A DNA stretch of 64,000 bases. Source: Gaertneriomyces semiglobifer (lineage: Eukaryota; Chytridiomycota; Chytridiomycetes; Spizellomycetales; Spizellomycetaceae). Positions 36,235 to 47,945 of this stretch are shown piece after piece. A model generated the notes under the pieces. It saw only the letters and a program-made list of their open reading frames with translations, was not told the origin of the DNA and ran no database searches. Position numbers and translations under genes: made by a program. Location: positions 186,001 to 250,000 of the forward strand of contig JAHLKF010000014.1 in NCBI GenBank assembly GCA_025558075.1, read 5' to 3'. Positions within the stretch are counted from its first letter, which is position 1. Every line of letters starts with the position of its first letter.

Positions 36235-39200
36235 TTAATCCATCATTCCGTCATCGGGCCTGCGCATTAATGTTAGGCGAAGTACGACGTTGGGATAGAG
36301 CTATCTTTGAATACATACCGTTCACTAGGCTTGACCATTCCCGGAATGTTAAGCGCCCGCTCCATTTCCATTTTCTTTTTCAAGGCAGCCTCAGCCTCCC
36401 GCTCTTCACTGTACAGCTCACTGTTATCGCCTTCCTCTCCTGAATATTCCTAGGAGGACCATGCAAGTCAGTAGCCACTCGCATGGACCGATCGCGGTAC
36501 AGCGTCAACGTACCTTTAGTGTAACCAGGAAATCTCGCAGGTTGGACTTGAACGCGACATTGTCTTTGGCACTCGCGAACAGAGCAACGACTACCTGCGC
36601 GACTTGAGTTGGTTGCAAGTGAGGGAATGCACCTTTCAGCAGTTCCGTCACGTAATTTCTGACGAAGTCTTGATTTGACATTCCTGGTGTCGCCATTTGT
36701 GCCGGGTCTACAAGTGGGACAGCGATGTATCCGGACTCCACATCGTCGAACATATGCTGAAGAATCATGGCTTGCAATTTAAATCCTAGGATAGCTCACT
36801 TAGTATAACGTTTCAACATAGCACGCCGCATTTCATCAGACTCACCAGATTTATGGAAGGGATTGGTGAGTACAAAGAATATATCTTGAAGCAGACTTAG
36901 GTAGTATGACTGGTAGAAGGAGTTTGCTATGCCAGGCCCAGCCTCTCGGAAGTTACCAAGCATCGCAAGAATGATGCTGAGACCCGTATCACTAATGTCA
37001 CGCATCGTATGCTTAAAAGCCCACACGATACTGTCAAGGAACAATCGGAACTGCGGTGGCGGCAATGCCAAAAGCGCTGATGGAAGGCAAGTTAATGAGA
37101 TCGGTTGCATGAAGAGGAAGATGTGACACTGCTTACATTTAAAGCAATATTGGTTGATTGCCTGTAGAAGGAAGAAGAAACCCACGCGATGCTCTGGGTA
37201 TTCCTCAAAGTTTTTGTTGATCATGTTCAGCGTGCATTCGAATACCGCATCCAAGATCATCGGAACATGTGTGTTCATCGGATCTCCAAGCTTTGTGATG
37301 ACGTTAGCTAAGAAGGTCAACACAAATGCATCCTTGGCAGGTTCCGGACTCCGCGCATAGTCGCTAAGTACAGTCTCCAAGAGTAGAGGGATAAGGTTCT
37401 GCACAACCTGCTGCGGTTCATCCGATCCCCGGATATACGTTTCCATCAACCGCAAGGTGTCTTTTTTGACGGTGCGGAGACCTCTCACTTTCGGAGTTTT
37501 GGTTGCAATAAGACCTTGAACCGCTATGCACTCTGCGATATTTGCGCTGACAACAGAGTACAATGCCAGCATATCGCTGAACATGCGGCTGATCTGGCAA
37601 TAAAAGCCCGGGCCGATGGATGTGCATGCGGAGATGTTGGTCTTCAAAATGTTGGCCAACAGTTTGACGGTATTTGGATCGTTCAACAAACTGGGATCAA
37701 CGCGTGCTCTCGCCAGACAATCGTCCCAAGCCCGATTCGCAGTTGCCATGAAAGTCTCAATCAGCTTCTCTTGGCTCGCCTTGAACGTTTGCGCGGATAT
37801 CATGTGACCTACGGCCTCGTAGAAGGTGTGAAGTTGTGGCTGCGCTAACTCTGACGTGACACTCTCCATGCTCATCAGGATCTCTTCTATATACGGCGCA
37901 ACCTCATGCACTTGTTGTATAATGAAATGCTTCTTGCATTTTTGAGCGATCTTAATGAAAGTATCGCATGCCATTTCCTGGACACCTTCATGAAGCTCAT
38001 GCATGAACTCAAACAGTTTGTTGACCACAGTCTTTAGGAACTTCCAGTGTGCTCTCAAAAACCGCGGGTATTGACCGACGATGTACATAATGTTCGACGC
38101 CACAATCGCCTTGTTATCTTTGCCGCGTTTCATTTCACACAGGCCAAGAAGTTCCTTGATAACTGTCACTAAGAACTTCTTTTCGGTGTCTTCACTCATG
38201 GCTCCACTGATTGACCCTATAGCCCAACACAAACGGTTGAGGTTTTGCCACGACCACTCCGATCCATCAACCTGTCTCTGAAGCTTGGTCAACATGATTT
38301 GTTCCATGTCATCGCAATCCAAGTGTGTCAGATAGACCAGAACTTCTCGCATACTCTTGTATAGCACAATGGTGTCACTTTCCTTCATGACCTCCCTGAC
38401 GACTTCGCCCTCATCGTTTTCAACAACGATGACTTCCTCCGGCTTGACCATTTGCTCGATCATAATTGTTCGAAGCTGTGATAGAACTGACGCATACAAA
38501 GTCTTCCGAGCTGCCGCTTGGGACGTGCCAAAAGCTGCGCGGTTCGGTCCACCAAGGTTGAGGAGTGGTAGTTCAACTTTGGCGGGTATGCTTTGCAACT
38601 CTTCGTATAACTCAGCCACAAGTTTCGACCAGTATTCCAGGCAGATTTTGAAAAGCTCCCGATCATCAACAGCCGATATTCTCAACAAATAGTTGTGACC
38701 AAGAATGAGTGCCTCACCAGAGGTTGTGTCTCCCTGCTGCGCCGCGGCTTCAACGAGTTTCGCATGTGGTCCCAGGAAGTTAGTGAAAAATAGCGCAAGA
38801 TTCTGGATGTACTGTTGTTCGGCGTCGCTGGAATTGTCCCACACCCGGGCGATATCTGGAATGCAGCAGGTTAGCGATATGAATACTCACACGCGATTTT
38901 CAATACCCACTTGTTTCTGGTGGGACGACCGGCGGGATGGACGTCATGACGACATTGTAGAGAAGGACAAACTTGTCGGCATACTCCATTCCAATTTGCA
39001 GCCCAGCAATCTCAGTTAAGCATTTCAATGTGATGTTTCTAAAGGCGGGCGGATCAAGAAACTATTCAAAGCATTGAGTCAGCTCTCTGTGCAACCTTCT
39101 CTCAAAAATCAAACTAAATGCATTACCCGCGTACGGAGGATGTCAATCAAGTCGGTTTCGAAAATGTATCCCAAAGGAATCCAGTTCAAAAATCGCAACA

Positions 39201-40147
39201 GAGTATCCAGCGTCGCAGATATCAGACTAGGCTTCTGCGCTTTTTGCAGTACTTCGTGACATAATTGGAAAATTTCAGAAAACTCTGTGCACATTGTGTT
39301 CTTCAAATTTTTGGCTTTTTGAGAAGTTAATTGCTCGGCGGAGAAGTCAAAAATCTCTTCACTACAACGGATTGTGAGCGGAGAAAGGAGAAAGACAGTC
39401 GAGTCACATCTACCTCAGCAACTTCAAAATATTCATGTTATTCTCGCACAGTGCCAAATTTGTGCGACTGGACTGCACGATCTCGGGAATGAACGTTGGC
39501 CAGTTGTGCGGCCATTCTTGTTTCAGGATCTGAAATTTCGGGGTTAGATAGTGTTGCCATTAGACTGACTAGCTTCAACCGACCTGAACTAAAACGATGT
39601 TGAGCTTTCCCAGCAATAATCTGTTCTTCTCCAAGTGCTCATCATCTGCCGAATTTTTGATGATGAACGCCACAATAAAGTTCTTGATACCTGCAAACCC
39701 ATAATAAGTAAGAAACAACCTGATATTGAGAGCCTCTTTCGAGAAGCTTGAACGTACCAGCCCGCTGGTCTGGGGGCAATGCTTTCCACATGCTCTTGAT
39801 TAAATTTTCAAGGATGGACAGAGCGATATACTGAAAGAAGAGGAGCGCTGGTTGAATACGGAGGACGACCACTCATCATGCTTCTAAGCGTTGCATTACC
39901 TTAGATTGCATAACCTGTGCCCGCTCCAGAATACCATCTACCTGTTTCCATGCATCAGGATGCTGCCGAAATTGTTCCAGGACTTGGTTGGCGGTCGCTT
40001 GCTAGAGTCATTCTATGAGAAACATATCACTTCTACCTACCATACCCATCCGCAACCTACCTCAGGCCCGACCATGAACATTGCCTGCACTACCCTATCA
40101 AACAAGGTGATATCCAGCTCGCCGTCGAAATTCAAAATGCCCTCCAT
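36235..40147 (-). CDS. CRM1: Exportin-1 (CRM1/XPO1), nuclear export receptor
   Basis: Twelve exons: 40147..40061, 40001..39900, 39830..39758, 39690..39584, 39529..39414, 39361..39127, 39061..38911, 38855..37137, 37076..36846, 36785..36514, 36449..36319, 36259..36235, giving 1082 aa (human 1071, yeast 1084). Diagnostic stretches include [63 protein letters not shown] and [14 protein letters not shown] repeats. Cys530 in [14 protein letters not shown] matches human Cys528, the leptomycin B target; the groove around it binds leucine-rich export signals. The intron 37136..37077 is 60 nt without a stop; I remove it because the spliced form matches the family. It exports proteins and pre-ribosomes with RanGTP. 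Confidence 0.95.
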
Positions 40148-40592
40148 CTTTGCCGTGTGATGTCTCGTAAATAATCAGGAATCAGTCGTCTCGCTGCTAT
40201 ACCTTCCAGCGTTCTCTATCGTTGTCGTTGGAGAAAGGTCGCGTGCAAGATCTTAGTAATAGATCCACAGATCTCGACGGGGTACTTGTCTGCCACCGCT
40301 GCACGCCGACGAAAAATACCGTGCTCAGACCAACCAAATCCACGTTGTCAATGGAAACCCCTTCTGCGCTCCTGCACAGCCCACCTGCGTATTAGCAGCT
40401 GTATGTTTGTTGTTATTGGCAGTCTTTCAGGCCTCGGCGAAAAAAGAATGGTGGAGAAGGCCAAAATGCTGTCAACGACCAAGTTCCTTCGGACGAGATA
40501 GGTAGGGTTATGCACCCAGCGCGTCGCAGACTTTTTGGGAGAACTTTTTTGAGGTTTTTTACAACGGAGTATATACAACGCGAGCAGTCAGT
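40148..40592. promoter_or_regulatory. Shared divergent promoter region of exportin-1 and DBP6-like genes
   Basis: These 445 bases separate two start codons facing away from each other, so both promoters must lie here or in introns. No single motif is convincing. Both flanking genes serve ribosome production or export, which makes joint control plausible but unproven. Confidence 0.45.
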
Positions 40593-42899
40593 ATGAAGGA
40601 CAACGAAAGGAGTCGGTCGCGAAAGCGGGAAAAAGGAAGCAAGGGTGAAGTGGCTGTCGACGATGCGGCCAGAAAATATAGCCAACTGATCAGAAAACGG
40701 AAAAAGCGGGAGGATGACTCCATAGGGCAGGGCACTGACGCACCAGCTGAAACCAAAGAAGAAAGAAGAGCAAGGAAGAAGGCAAAGCGAGAGCAACGAA
40801 GATTGGAAGTGGGAGGAAGCGATGACCGTGATTCTAGCGCGTTGGATGGTCAGGATCTCTCAGCTGAGGCCGATGAGCAAGCGCATGAGAATACGTTGGA
40901 AGAAGATGAGGCAGAAGCGGAAATGGACGAAGTCGACACCCTTTTGGAGAACACAGAGCACGATACCGCGACCTCTACTCAGAACGTACTTCGAGAAAGG
41001 AAGAAAAGGAAGCAGGTGGATAACTCGAACGCTTACGGTTTACCACAATGGTTAGCGAATCCGCTCATAGTATCTCCAGAAATCAGCAAAACAGACGAAA
41101 GCTCCATATTCAACCCAAGATGGAATCTTTCAAAGCATTCCCTCTCAAGATTATCCGAAGCGAATATCACTCACCTGTTCCCGGTCCAAAGCACAGTATT
41201 CCCCAAGCTCATGCAAACACGATATTCTTCCGCTTCAATACCTCCCGGTGACATTTGCGTATCTGCGCCGACTGGATCAGGCAAAACGCTGGCGTATGCG
41301 CTTCCTATCGTCGAAGCAATTGTTGACCGGGTGATCCCCAGAATCAGAGCATTGGTTGTGCTGCCAACCCGGGACCTGGCAGCCCAAGTCAAAACTGTGT
41401 TCGATATGCTCCTACGCGGTACAGACGTTAGGACCCTCCTTGTGACTGGCCAGACACCTTTTGCGGCTGAGCAAGCTCAGCTTGTCACTCAGAACCCAGC
41501 AGAGGTGTTCACCGAGCATGGAGGAAGCAGCAAGGTGGATATCCTTATAGCAACTCCTGGAAGGCTAATGGATCATCTGAAAGGAACTAAGGGGTTTACC
41601 TTGCGCCATCTGAGATTTCTAGTCGTTGATGAGGCGGATCGGTTATTAAACCAGAGTTATCAAGATTGGCTGAAACAAGTACTCGAGGCTGCTAGTGACA
41701 CTCCTGTCATTCAACCACCGACAGGTGGCAGCGGGTGGGAAAGATTAGGCTTTCAAATCGGCGACCTGGGATTACCGATTCACCAATCCACAACATACAG
41801 GCCTTCCCATGAGAAGGTTACCCAAAGATACCCTCTGAGGTCAAACATTCGCCATCGTACTCCCTTACAAAAGCTTCTATTCTCCGCAACCCTTACCCGG
41901 AACCCAGCCAAGATATCAGCCCTTCATCTCTATGAGCCGTGCTACATATCCGTTGCTTCAGGAACCACTCCAGTTGCCTCGGGCGCAGCAGAGGAAATAG
42001 CATCTGGAACTGAGACTACATCAACGCATTACGTGGCTCCTGCGACGCTCTCTGAGCATATGATGGTATGCCCGACCGCTGGCGATAAACCATTATTGCT
42101 CCTACATCTTCTGTACAATTTAAAGTTCACTGGAGTCCTTGTCTTCACGAAATCAGTTGAATCTGCTCACCGCCTCGCTGCTCTTCTCCAACGATTTGCG
42201 CACCATATGAACCACTTTGATGCGACTTCTGCTGCACTTGCCATCTCGTCTGATCTTCGACTTGCTGATCGTCGGCGTCTGTTACAGCAGTTCGCTGTCG
42301 GAGCGGTCCCAATCCTGGTCTGCTCTGATGTCATCGCGCGCGGTATGGATCTAGGTGAGTCTGTCAAGGTGGTTGTGAACTACGATGTGCCATCCAACGC
42401 CAAAGCATATGTTCATCGCATTGGCCGCACGGCGAGAGCTGGCCGCAGCGGCACAGCGTACACTATTTTGGAGGAGAAGGAAGTGAGGTGGTTCAAAAAT
42501 GAGACAGGGAAAATTGAAAGAATGAATAAAATCGCGAAAGTCAAGGTGTCCCAGGAGAGCTTAACCAGTCTGGTGGAAGCGTATCAGAAAAGCTTGGAGG
42601 ATCTGGGAAAATGGGTATCAGGAGAGGCACATGTGGACGACGCTGAGCATGAATACGTTAATGCACCTAGGCACACTGCGGCAAACGACAGTAACTACTC
42701 GATTGATGGAGAAGAACTTCAAAATGATATGGACGAGAGGGAAGTGCAACCTGAAACCCACAAGCGCGGTCTCAAAGCTCATCGAAGTGGTGCGAAAGCG
42801 GTGGCATGTGCGGAGACGCTGGCACGAATATCATCTGCCCTTGCCGACACTGTGAACTATCTAAACAATCATAGACCCGACGATACACAATTTTATTAA
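40593..42899 (+). CDS. DBP6: DEAD-box RNA helicase DDX51/DBP6-like
   Basis: Single exon of 768 aa. A charged N-terminus with an acidic patch precedes the helicase core. Motifs in order: FPVQSTVFP (Q-like), APTGSGKT (Walker A), PTRDLA, TPGRLMDHL, DEAD in VVDEADRLL, FSAT, ARGMDLG and HRIGRTARAGR. The segment LPQWLANP before the core and the insert between motifs II and III are characteristic of the DDX51/Dbp6 branch. Dbp6 acts in early nucleolar 60S assembly and 27S pre-rRNA processing. The frame starts at the first ATG (MKDNERSRSRKREK). The tail is low complexity. Confidence 0.92.
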   Translation: MKDNERSRSRKREKGSKGEVAVDDAARKYSQLIRKRKKREDDSIGQGTDAPAETKEERRARKKAKREQRRLEVGGSDDRDSSALDGQDLSAEADEQAHENTLEEDEAEAEMDEVDTLLENTEHDTATSTQNVLRERKKRKQVDNSNAYGLPQWLANPLIVSPEISKTDESSIFNPRWNLSKHSLSRLSEANITHLFPVQSTVFPKLMQTRYSSASIPPGDICVSAPTGSGKTLAYALPIVEAIVDRVIPRIRALVVLPTRDLAAQVKTVFDMLLRGTDVRTLLVTGQTPFAAEQAQLVTQNPAEVFTEHGGSSKVDILIATPGRLMDHLKGTKGFTLRHLRFLVVDEADRLLNQSYQDWLKQVLEAASDTPVIQPPTGGSGWERLGFQIGDLGLPIHQSTTYRPSHEKVTQRYPLRSNIRHRTPLQKLLFSATLTRNPAKISALHLYEPCYISVASGTTPVASGAAEEIASGTETTSTHYVAPATLSEHMMVCPTAGDKPLLLLHLLYNLKFTGVLVFTKSVESAHRLAALLQRFAHHMNHFDATSAALAISSDLRLADRRRLLQQFAVGAVPILVCSDVIARGMDLGESVKVVVNYDVPSNAKAYVHRIGRTARAGRSGTAYTILEEKEVRWFKNETGKIERMNKIAKVKVSQESLTSLVEAYQKSLEDLGKWVSGEAHVDDAEHEYVNAPRHTAANDSNYSIDGEELQNDMDEREVQPETHKRGLKAHRSGAKAVACAETLARISSALADTVNYLNNHRPDDTQFY

Positions 42900-43033
42900 T
42901 ATGGAGGTCCAACTGCGCATTTTACCCTCCAATTCCGGGGAATTTCTTGCCTCGGTAATTTTCTAAATATAGACACATTGAATTTCTTGATGTGCCATGT
43001 AACCGTCATCATGGAATTCTTCATGTTAGCTCC

Positions 43034-44033
43034 ATGCGGAAGAATCGTGTAGATGGCAATAAGCGAACGCTGGAGCCTGAATGTGGCGACAGCGAGGGGT
43101 TGGTAGCTCCTAGTACGTTCGTCACCGCCATGATGGAAAGAGTGAGCTTACCAGGCATGGAGCTGTGGCAGAGGCCAAGTATTACGGTGAATGAGCATCG
43201 TGGGAGCTCCAAGGTATTGTCGCGCACATATGGTAGTAATTGGCAAACTATAGCTGACGCTCACCGCCAAAGGTTCGCAACCCAACGGTCGAAACCATCA
43301 GAAGCCACGGTTTATCAACATATTCTCCAAGAAATTCTGCGAACTACAATACAAGAGTGTTTTCGTTCACTGTCAGTGCCACCCCGAGCATGCCGGCCCC
43401 AAAGGCTTTCGCCTTCCATCCATGTTAGCGGACGCTGGTCGCCAGAAGCTTTCAGTACCAACATCACAGAACGCGGAACATGCAATCAGTCTACCTCAGT
43501 GCTTACCAGAGAACCGTGCGCCGGTTCACCTCCCTCCTATCTCAGACCGCAAAGTTTCTCACGGCAGCACTTTTCAAGACAGTGCGCTACCTAAGCTCAC
43601 GTCAATACCCGCCAAGACACTCCTACCTCCAATATCGCCGCGACCTCCCGCGTCTCCCAACCAAGGTGCATCTCATCGCCACAGCAATGCCCACCTGGCA
43701 ATTCCAGGCGAGAGCGATTCAGCGAAGCAACCGCGGTCACCGGGAAGGCAGCTGTTCGCCACCGAACGGATGCATGCAAAGAAACAATACAAGGTAATGG
43801 AGGGTGTTTTTGCTCAGAGTACGTCAACGCCTCTCATCTTAGAGATTTGTCAGGAGCTGTTCTTGTAGCACTCTGAATCTGCTGCTCAGCGCATTTGGAC
43901 CAACCGGCTAGATGAGAATCTCGCGCGGGAGCTCGCCGCGGCACCGGTACCCGTTGGAAGGAACGCCTACCTTATCCTTGAGTTCACATTTGCAGGGCAG
44001 ATACCGTCCTTCGCGGGCTCACATTTTATTTGA
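43034..44033 (+). CDS. Unrecognised protein, Ser/Pro-rich
   Basis: Exons 43034..43213, 43254..43793 and 43869..44033 give 294 aa. The first intron is only 40 nt (GTATTG...CTATAG); removing it joins two otherwise staggered open frames without a frame conflict, which supports a real gene. The N-terminus is charged, the middle Ser/Pro-rich and probably disordered (LPPISPRPPASPNQG), and the C-terminus more ordered (AAQRIWTNRLDENLARELAAAP, then NAYLILEFTFAG). I recognise no family. It follows DBP6 by 134 bases in the same direction. Confidence 0.5.
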
Positions 44034-45226
44034 ATGGCGGATGTTCGTTCCATCCACTTGAAGCACACAGGGAAAACCGAATTCCGTCCATGCAAGGTCG
44101 AAAGGGAGGATTTCCAATTGACCGCAAATGCCTGCTTCAAAGTCCTAGCTGCCGGCATACAAGAACAATATCTTAAGCCTAAAGGTACCAGGTCATGGGG
44201 AAAGGACCACATCACGTGACCCAAGTAGGAGATCCCGCCGAAAGAAGACCCTGGGCAAAGTCCACCACACAGCCAAACATAAGGCGCAACCCGAATTGGC
44301 ATATTTGCTGACGCTAACCTCATGTCAACCATTTCCGTGATGATTTCATAGCCGTAAATCTGGACGCTCTGGTTGGACGTCAATACTTCGGTGCTTGAAC
44401 GCCCCACATAGACAGTACAGTACCTGCGAACAGCGCTTTCGCTTGCTTGATGCGTTCCAGTCGATTGCTGTTCTTGACTTTATTTACTATGCAATCAATG
44501 ATATTGGCTCTCCTATGTATTCAATGGCTGGCTCACAACTGTAATGATGTTACTCCGTTCAGGAGTTGTCTTGTCAAATGCGTCCACGAACTTGCTGTGG
44601 AGCAGATTATTTGATGCATTTTATTAGGCTCGCTTCAGTGACACATTCTTCAGCCATGCTATATAGTGTTATACTACCGCTCAAATTGGTATGACGGCGT
44701 CATGTCCCAAAAAGATGGTCGGCCTGCATCTATTGATCGTACTTACCGCCTCCGGATGCATTTCATTTATTTCCTTGCTAGCTGGCAATAAGATGGAAAA
44801 GGCCTTGTTTCTGCATGAGGGAAAATGCCTGGCGCGTCGCGGAGCTCTGGACTTCGAAAAGTGAACACTCTCCATCGGACACTTTCTCACAAGTGTGATA
44901 TCCAGGTTTACGAGCTAGTACTTGATTAACACTTTATGCTCGGATTCTGTGCATAAGAGTCGAACGGAGGCGAATGGAATATCTTTGAATCCACCTGCGA
45001 AACTATTCCGTCCCGTGGTATATTTTACAATCTGTAACGGTTCCTTTGCCTCCAAACGAAAAGGAAGAAAAGCCTTGTACTACTGGCCCCCTGGGGACTA
45101 TCTACATACTTCTTTGACGAAATTTCGAGCACTTCAGACGAGGACGTGATATAGGAAGCGATTCTTCACAGAAAGGAACACTACCGTTGAGCACTTACTG
45201 GGATAATTAGCGTTGTCGACGTATCA
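44034..45226. other. Intergenic, nothing firmly recognised
   Basis: About 1.2 kb. A 146-codon minus-strand frame (43967..44407) overlaps the 3' end of the preceding gene and has no recognisable domain, so I do not call it. Other frames are short. The region probably contains the promoter of the gene starting near 45227. Confidence 0.5.
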
Positions 45227-47293
45227 TTGTACATGTCGGGGACGTATCTCCGTATAACCACGACGCCGTCGCGGCCTGGCTCTTTACCTGGCTACGACGG
45301 TGACAGCAGAGTAGAGTGGTCAATAGGTGCGGATGCGCTTACTTTTGGGGAAGCACTTCGGAAGACGAGAGATGCTTTACGGGTATTGCGGGCTTTCTGG
45401 GAGGAGGCAGCTCCTCCGGGATTTCGTTTCATGGAATTTGCGAAGACTGTCTTGGATAAAGGAATGACGAAGGCATCTTCTATTGGCGATGAAAGTGCGG
45501 ATGAGGATGAGACGGAAGAACCGCCGAGTCAGGATGTTCCACCCAAATCATCGGCAGACCACGAAATTGATTACATAGATCGGTTGGCCAAGATACTCAA
45601 TCAACGACCAAATGTCTTGCCAGCCTTCCTGTCGGACCTGAGGGATTGGGATTCCTTTCGCCTATTGCTGAGGAGACATGGGGCAACGACTCTTTTCCAA
45701 GACTCTGCGTCTCCCGTTGCAACGCTGCTACAATCCGCAAATCAGGAAGCACCAGGAACACCAACGCGTAACAATTCACCGGAAAGAGACACCGTCGAGT
45801 CACAAGCATTGGAATCGGTGCAAACGCCCGTTTCTGACACTGCAACTGCAGTCCTTTTGAACGCGTTGGCGACCCGAGAGCGCCAGTGGCAGGAAGAGCG
45901 CATGTCGCTTCATCAAGCTCTGTGGGCTGCCGGTGAGCAGGTGCGGACGCTTGTGGAAACTCTGACAGAAACGTTGGACAAGGTTGCAGCCTCAAGCGCA
46001 TCACCCGATGCTGCGGCCACCCCGACAACTACTTCCACCGTGATCAACCCGACGACAGGTTCCAACGACGGCTCAGGCTCGCCGATCGTGGATCGCCAGT
46101 TGAGAAGCGTACGATTTACCCAACCCGTCTTGGAGCGCGAAGCTTTACGAGAGTCCTTTGCCCAGTGGGGAGTGTCTGCAGAGGAAATCTTGAAGGTTGT
46201 TCGGAATGCGCAATCCAGCGAAGCTCTGCAAATCATATCGGATGACAATGATACCGAAGACGACAATGCAGACGATAACGAAGACACTGAGGATGAGGAT
46301 GCTGGGCATAGTCTAACATTGTTGGGTATTCCAGCATCAGCTGTACTTTCTGCGTCCGGCTCTGATGATGATCATAGTACGGATACCGAAATCGAGGACG
46401 CCGAGTCGAAGGGACTCCTTTCGAAGCTGGAGGAACTGCAGTCGCTTGCCGCTGAGACCAATGAAGCTACCGCGAGTGAAAACGTTAAAGCAACGAAAGC
46501 CGCCGCAGGCCGCATAGCGCTTGATATTGACACAAACCGTCGCATTGTCAAAGTAGCCCCTCCAAGTGAGTTCCTTTTGAACGGAAAGAGTGCAGACGTT
46601 GACAGTGGTGCTATACTACTAGCGTCTGGACGAGGCAACAAAAGGTCTAGCAAAGATATGCATGGATCACCACCGTCGGTTACGGACGCAGTGAATGCCT
46701 TATCCCTGCGGCCTGAACTGACTGAAGCCCCTGGCAGCCATACTCCGACTACCGCCAGCAACATGAATGAATCGGGTGTTTTGCTTCTTGCGTCGGGCCG
46801 CCGCAAACGCTTCTCTGACGAACCCCCTGAAAAACGCTCAGCAGAATCGCCAGCAAAAGTGGTCAGTGTCGTCAATCTGAATGTAGATGTGGAAGGTGCG
46901 AAAGTAGAGAAGTTTGATACAGTTGAGCAGGCACAGGCAACGGTCTCCACCCCTGTCGCCGAAGGACCTTCATCTGTTACAAATTTCACAGCTGTCGAGA
47001 CAGGGTCAACGTCCACTGTTTCAACGTCACCAGCACCCCCCACCGGTCTAAACGGTGATGAAACACCATCAGCTCAGTCTCCGTCCTCTGGAACGACTAC
47101 ACCAGTCGAGACTGTGATGTCTGAATCACAATCGCCGTCCACGCCGACCCTTAGTCGTCGGGTGACTCCCCATACGGGGACTGTAACCCTCGCTTCCGCA
47201 CCCCGTAAACCGAGCGTGCTTAAGCGGGTATGGAAGCGGGTCAGTAGCGACATGCTTTTGAGAGGAAAGAAAAAGCGTCAGTCTTGGGGTTGA
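45227..47293 (+). CDS. Large, mostly disordered acidic protein of unknown function
   Basis: Single exon, 688 aa; the start may be the ATG at 45227 or the one two codons later. A short ordered N-terminus is likely (TFGEALRKTRDALRVLRAFWEEA; FRFMEFAKTVL; IDYIDRLAKILNQRPNVLPAFLSDLRDWDSFRLLL). A helical stretch follows (RERQWQEERMSLHQALWAAGEQVRTLVETL). The rest is rich in Ser, Thr, Ala and Asp/Glu, with acidic clusters (DDNDTEDDNADDNEDTEDEDAG) and a repeated GAILLASGRGNKR / GVLLLASGRRKR motif. The C-terminus is basic (RVWKRVSSDMLLRGKKKRQSW). I recognise no family; the length and composition support a genuine gene. Confidence 0.7.
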   Translation: MYMSGTYLRITTTPSRPGSLPGYDGDSRVEWSIGADALTFGEALRKTRDALRVLRAFWEEAAPPGFRFMEFAKTVLDKGMTKASSIGDESADEDETEEPPSQDVPPKSSADHEIDYIDRLAKILNQRPNVLPAFLSDLRDWDSFRLLLRRHGATTLFQDSASPVATLLQSANQEAPGTPTRNNSPERDTVESQALESVQTPVSDTATAVLLNALATRERQWQEERMSLHQALWAAGEQVRTLVETLTETLDKVAASSASPDAAATPTTTSTVINPTTGSNDGSGSPIVDRQLRSVRFTQPVLEREALRESFAQWGVSAEEILKVVRNAQSSEALQIISDDNDTEDDNADDNEDTEDEDAGHSLTLLGIPASAVLSASGSDDDHSTDTEIEDAESKGLLSKLEELQSLAAETNEATASENVKATKAAAGRIALDIDTNRRIVKVAPPSEFLLNGKSADVDSGAILLASGRGNKRSSKDMHGSPPSVTDAVNALSLRPELTEAPGSHTPTTASNMNESGVLLLASGRRKRFSDEPPEKRSAESPAKVVSVVNLNVDVEGAKVEKFDTVEQAQATVSTPVAEGPSSVTNFTAVETGSTSTVSTSPAPPTGLNGDETPSAQSPSSGTTTPVETVMSESQSPSTPTLSRRVTPHTGTVTLASAPRKPSVLKRVWKRVSSDMLLRGKKKRQSWG

Positions 47294-47945
47294 TGACTTT
47301 CGTCTCCGGCGCATGCTTCAAGGCGCCAATTTCCCGTCGGTTGAGGACCCGGACCCGGCGTTCAAATTTTTGAACTTTTGGCGACGAACTTTCGAAAAGC
47401 CTTGCAAATTATAGATTGTTGTAGATGAACTGAATAGTGGAGTGGCAACGAAATGTGAAAGGACAGGCTGTGGTAAATAATGTGTGGTAACAAATTTGTT
47501 ACCATTAGAAGGAACGTTGATGGACGTTGTATGATATATAGTGTTTCAATTAAACTCTCGCGAAGGCTAATCGCGCATTTGATCGCATTTGGAGCTACCA
47601 TCAATCCCCTACATGTCTAACTATTACACTGTGTACAGTTCAAACCATAATGAAGCCTGCTACATCGACCAAGAGCTGAGTGCATTGACGTGCAACAAGG
47701 TTCTCATGCTTGAATCTGAAGGGACTGTAGCTGTAAGTACCGTGCGCCGAGCATGAATGTTTGTGCTTGTGGCGCGAGTGAGGCACATGAAGTGGGGCCA
47801 AAGATGCATTCACGAGAGTATTCGAACCTTCTTCGAAGGGCGTACACTCTGAGGAGACCGTCTTAATAGGACCGCCACACCCAAAGGACACTCTCTTTGA
47901 CAAGGTGGAAGTCGGAAAATGAGCCAAACGCAGTCAATGAGATCC
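47294..47945. other. Convergent intergenic region, nothing recognised
   Basis: About 650 bases between the stops of two convergent genes. A 95-codon minus-strand frame (47640..47927) has no support. AT-rich near 47400-47540. Confidence 0.5.

Noticed and set aside
43967..44407. 146-codon minus-strand frame
   Set aside because: Overlaps the last exon of the upstream gene, has no recognisable domain and no splice support.
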